From Spirochaetales bacterium (GTDB lineage: Bacteria > Spirochaetota > Spirochaetia > DSM-2461), in assembly GCA_028532905.1 (NCBI GenBank), contig JAQQAM010000016.1, positions 1 through 64,000 of the forward strand: a stretch of 64,000 nucleotides of DNA, written 5' to 3'. Below the pieces are notes generated by a model that ran no database searches, was not told the origin of the DNA, and saw only the letters and a list, made by a program, of their open reading frames with translations. Below, piece by piece: positions 62,091 to 64,000 of this stretch (within the stretch, counting starts at the first letter, position 1; every line of letters starts with the position of its first letter). The translations under genes were made by a program, and so were the position numbers.

Positions 62091-63221
62091 ATGAAACAAG
62101 TCTTCTTAACAATACTGTTAGCTCTCTCAACTGTACTGTTTACCTTTGGAGAGACTGAAAACACTGTGATCAGGGGAACTTCCGGATCGAAGCTCCAGGC
62201 AGTCAGTTTCGGTCATTTTGATGAACCCTGGGCCATGACCTTTCTGCCTGACGGGCGACTCCTTGTGACAGAAAAAAGCGGGATCCTTCTCCTTGTTGAT
62301 CTGATGTCGGAATCAAGAATAAATGTTCAGGGTGTCCCTGATGCAGCCTATGGCGGGCAGGGAGGTCTGGGAGATGTCATCCTTCATCCCGGTTTTACAG
62401 AAAACAACGTCATCTATCTCTCCTATGCGGAAAAGGAGAGGGGAAATAACAGGAGAGCTGCTGTGCTCAGGGCTGTGCTGAAAATCAAAGCCGATGAAGC
62501 CAAGCTGGAAGAGGGAGAAGTCATCTGGCGTCAGACTCCGGCTGTTTCCGGTTCCGGCCACTATTCCCACCGGCTGGCTTTCAGCCCTGAGGGTAAACTC
62601 TTTATCACATCAGGGGACCGGCAGCTGCAGAGCCCGGCACAGAACTGGACTGGAAACCTGGGCAAGGTCATCCGTCTGAACGATGACGGCTCAGTGCCGG
62701 AAGACAACCCCTTTCAGAACAGGGGAGACCTGGCTCGTACATTCTGGTCAATAGGCCACCGGAACCTTCTGGGTATAGCCTTTGATAAAACAGGCAGACT
62801 GTGGACCCACGAAATGGGCCCCCGGCACGGAGATGAGTTTAACCTGACCCTGCCGGGAGAGAATTACGGCTGGCCCCTTGTGTCCTGGGGAGACCAGTAT
62901 TCCGGTCAAAAGATTCCCGATCACGATACCCGTCCCGAATTTCACGCACCAGAAGCCTACTGGGTTCCCACCATAGCCCCCTCGGGTCTGATCATATACG
63001 GGGGAAGTCTTTTCCCGGAATGGCAGGGGAATGCATTTATCGGAGGACTGAGATCCGAAGCTCTAATCCGAGTGGTTATTGAGGGAGAACAGGCCCGTGA
63101 AGAGGAACGATTTGCTATGGGAAAGAGAATAAGGGAGGTGGAAGAAGGACCCGATGGTGCCCTATGGGTTCTGGAAGACCGGAAAGGAGCCCGCCTTTTG
63201 AAACTGACTCCTGTACAATAG
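62091..63221 (+). CDS. PQQ-dependent aldose/sugar dehydrogenase (Asd/YliI-like)
   Basis: A 376-residue exported six-bladed beta-propeller. Signal peptide (about 1-20), then [52 protein letters not shown] and [12 protein letters not shown], the soluble aldose dehydrogenase motif set including the catalytic His and PQQ/calcium-contact loops. It oxidises aldoses in the periplasm; whether the organism makes PQQ is not shown by this window. GGGGGAC precedes ATG 62091. Confidence 0.88.
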   Translation: MKQVFLTILLALSTVLFTFGETENTVIRGTSGSKLQAVSFGHFDEPWAMTFLPDGRLLVTEKSGILLLVDLMSESRINVQGVPDAAYGGQGGLGDVILHPGFTENNVIYLSYAEKERGNNRRAAVLRAVLKIKADEAKLEEGEVIWRQTPAVSGSGHYSHRLAFSPEGKLFITSGDRQLQSPAQNWTGNLGKVIRLNDDGSVPEDNPFQNRGDLARTFWSIGHRNLLGIAFDKTGRLWTHEMGPRHGDEFNLTLPGENYGWPLVSWGDQYSGQKIPDHDTRPEFHAPEAYWVPTIAPSGLIIYGGSLFPEWQGNAFIGGLRSEALIRVVIEGEQAREEERFAMGKRIREVEEGPDGALWVLEDRKGARLLKLTPVQ

Positions 63222-63256
63222 GATTATATCCTGCATACAGGAATCAGTCATCACGT

Positions 63257-63676
63257 TTACCGGGGATCTGTATCGCTGAGGGGCATGCCATCGTAGATCA
63301 ATGTTGATTTATCATCTGAGACAGAATATTCCACTTCTTCAGGGTCAGCATTGGAATCAACAAGAGCCATTTGCTCTGAGTCATATTCCTGGGTAGACTG
63401 ATATTCCAGAAGTGAATCTGATATTTTTCTAACAGTACCTATCTCAACTTCAACTTCCATACCCAGGTTAATAATATAGGTTGAAATGGAAAGGGTCGTA
63501 TCTGTAAAGGAATAGATGAGAATCTGATCTCCGAACCCGTCATTAAAATTCATTACACCACTATACCAGGTTCCTGCGTAATCCTCATTCATGGTCAGTT
63601 CATCAGAACCGTCATCACAGGAGATAAAAAATAGAGAAACAGCCATCAATAATAAGAGCCACTTTGTTTTATGCAT
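63257..63676 (-). CDS. Small putative lipoprotein
   Basis: A 139-residue protein with a lipoprotein signal and lipobox FISC (Cys20), followed by an acidic, beta-rich domain with YAGTWYSG and SDDKSTLIYDG, similar in rhythm to lipocalin-like/META-like secreted folds. No enzyme motif. Function unknown. It is divergent from the partial gene at the window end; ACGGAGGT lies before the start. Confidence 0.75.
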   Translation of the reverse strand: MHKTKWLLLLMAVSLFFISCDDGSDELTMNEDYAGTWYSGVMNFNDGFGDQILIYSFTDTTLSISTYIINLGMEVEVEIGTVRKISDSLLEYQSTQEYDSEQMALVDSNADPEEVEYSVSDDKSTLIYDGMPLSDTDPR

Positions 63677-63696
63677 GTAAAACCTCCGTTAATGTT

Positions 63697-63725
63697 ATTA
63701 TTTATAAATCATGTTTTTAAATAAT
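63697..63725. promoter_or_regulatory. AT-rich inverted repeat in a divergent promoter region
   Basis: ATTATTTA (63697-63704) and TAAATAAT (63718-63725) are perfect inverted copies between the lipoprotein gene and the last gene. AT richness makes chance likely. Confidence 0.3.
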
Positions 63726-63833
63726 ACCAATTTATACTAGAATAACAGTCGGATATAAAAAACTCCAGAATAAAGAAAAAAACATTTTCTCATTCAGAAG
63801 GAGAGCTTAAAGTTGAAAACAGGAGAATATCTA

Positions 63834-64000
63834 ATGAGAAAGGTCATACTGCTACTGCTGATTATCCTTCCTGGATACGTTCTATCTGCAAGAGAGAATA
63901 AGGATGTCTGGTGGATTACTGGTCTCAATGGGGGAGTGTACAGTTATATCAGAGAGGATATTCCCGAGACAGAAATTGATGAAACCTTACCGGGAGGTAA
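63834..64000 (+). CDS. Partial exported hypothetical protein
   Basis: ATG 63834 follows AGGAGAATATCTA and begins a signal peptide (MRKVILLLLIILPGYVLSA), then WWITGLNGGVYSYIRED up to the right edge (55 codons). Only the N-terminus is visible, so no family can be named; an outer-membrane or periplasmic protein is likely from the signal peptide and Gly/Tyr-rich start. Confidence 0.65.
   Translation, partial: MRKVILLLLIILPGYVLSARENKDVWWITGLNGGVYSYIREDIPETEIDETLPGG

Noticed and set aside
1-64000. Prophage, insertion sequence, CRISPR or tRNA features
   Set aside because: No integrase, transposase, regularly spaced repeats or tRNA-like cloverleaf ends were recognised by eye.

Overview
The window looks like a chromosomal segment from a free-living, motile, carbohydrate-using spirochaete of the Spirochaetales (Oceanispirochaeta/Spirochaeta-like; genus is inference). 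Pointers are a class I lysyl-tRNA synthetase (typical of spirochaetes, archaea and a few other bacteria), many short lipoprotein signals ending in LSC/ISC, dense c-di-GMP and two-component signalling, and dedicated glycan uptake. I see no rRNA, tRNA, CRISPR array, insertion sequence, integrase or phage gene.

Layout. 1-11 kb: housekeeping and cell-envelope genes (partial nuclease-like lipoprotein, clpP, era, histidine kinase, iron alcohol dehydrogenase, lysyl-tRNA synthetase, RlpA/SPOR protein, C39-like peptidase, Na+/H+ antiporter, avtA). 11-21 kb: alpha-galactosidase (GH36), GGDEF-EAL protein, AEC transporter, MYG1-like protein and GH3 glycosidase. 21-29 kb: PilZ protein, beta-barrel candidate, then a sensory island with a duplicated binding lipoprotein coupled to a hybrid kinase and a binding-domain receptor with a Cys-rich tail. 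29.3-34.2 kb: a six-gene operon encoding a KAS III-like condensing enzyme, a VOC epimerase-like protein, an SDR reductase, an NTF2-like protein and the two subunits of a glutamate-mutase-like B12 enzyme. 34.4-40.7 kb: a tightly overlapping signalling module (three-receiver hybrid kinase, CheR, CheB, response regulator-diguanylate cyclase). 40.7-46.3 kb: NamA-like OYE, a promoter with a 17-codon ORF, RNHCP protein, rsgA, PfkB kinase, tpx and a formate/nitrite-type channel. 46.4-55.8 kb: a glycan locus (ABC importer, YesM/YesN-like two-component pair, large glycosidase-like protein, AraC regulator). 55.9-64 kb: dienelactone hydrolase, LuxR regulator, a second binding-protein/hybrid-kinase pair whose receiver is cut by an in-frame amber codon, PQQ-type sugar dehydrogenase, a small lipoprotein and a partial gene.

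How it works together. The genes suggest a cell that imports oligosaccharides under YesM/YesN control, hydrolyses alpha-galactosides and beta-glycosides in the cytoplasm, and couples periplasmic ligand sensing to phosphorelays and c-di-GMP (two diguanylate cyclase proteins and one PilZ receptor here).

The strongest candidate for something undescribed is the 29.3-34.2 kb operon. Its catalytic mutase subunit aligns without gaps to clostridial glutamate mutase (sequence recalled from memory) through most of the substrate site. The cofactor-contacting positions are kept or conservatively changed, but several glutamate-binding residues are replaced (Arg66 to Ser, Arg149 to Phe, Glu171 to Ser). The operon therefore probably carries out a B12 radical rearrangement on a substrate other than glutamate. 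A possible operator lies in front of it, and a three-arm alternative hairpin lies just before the mutase genes.
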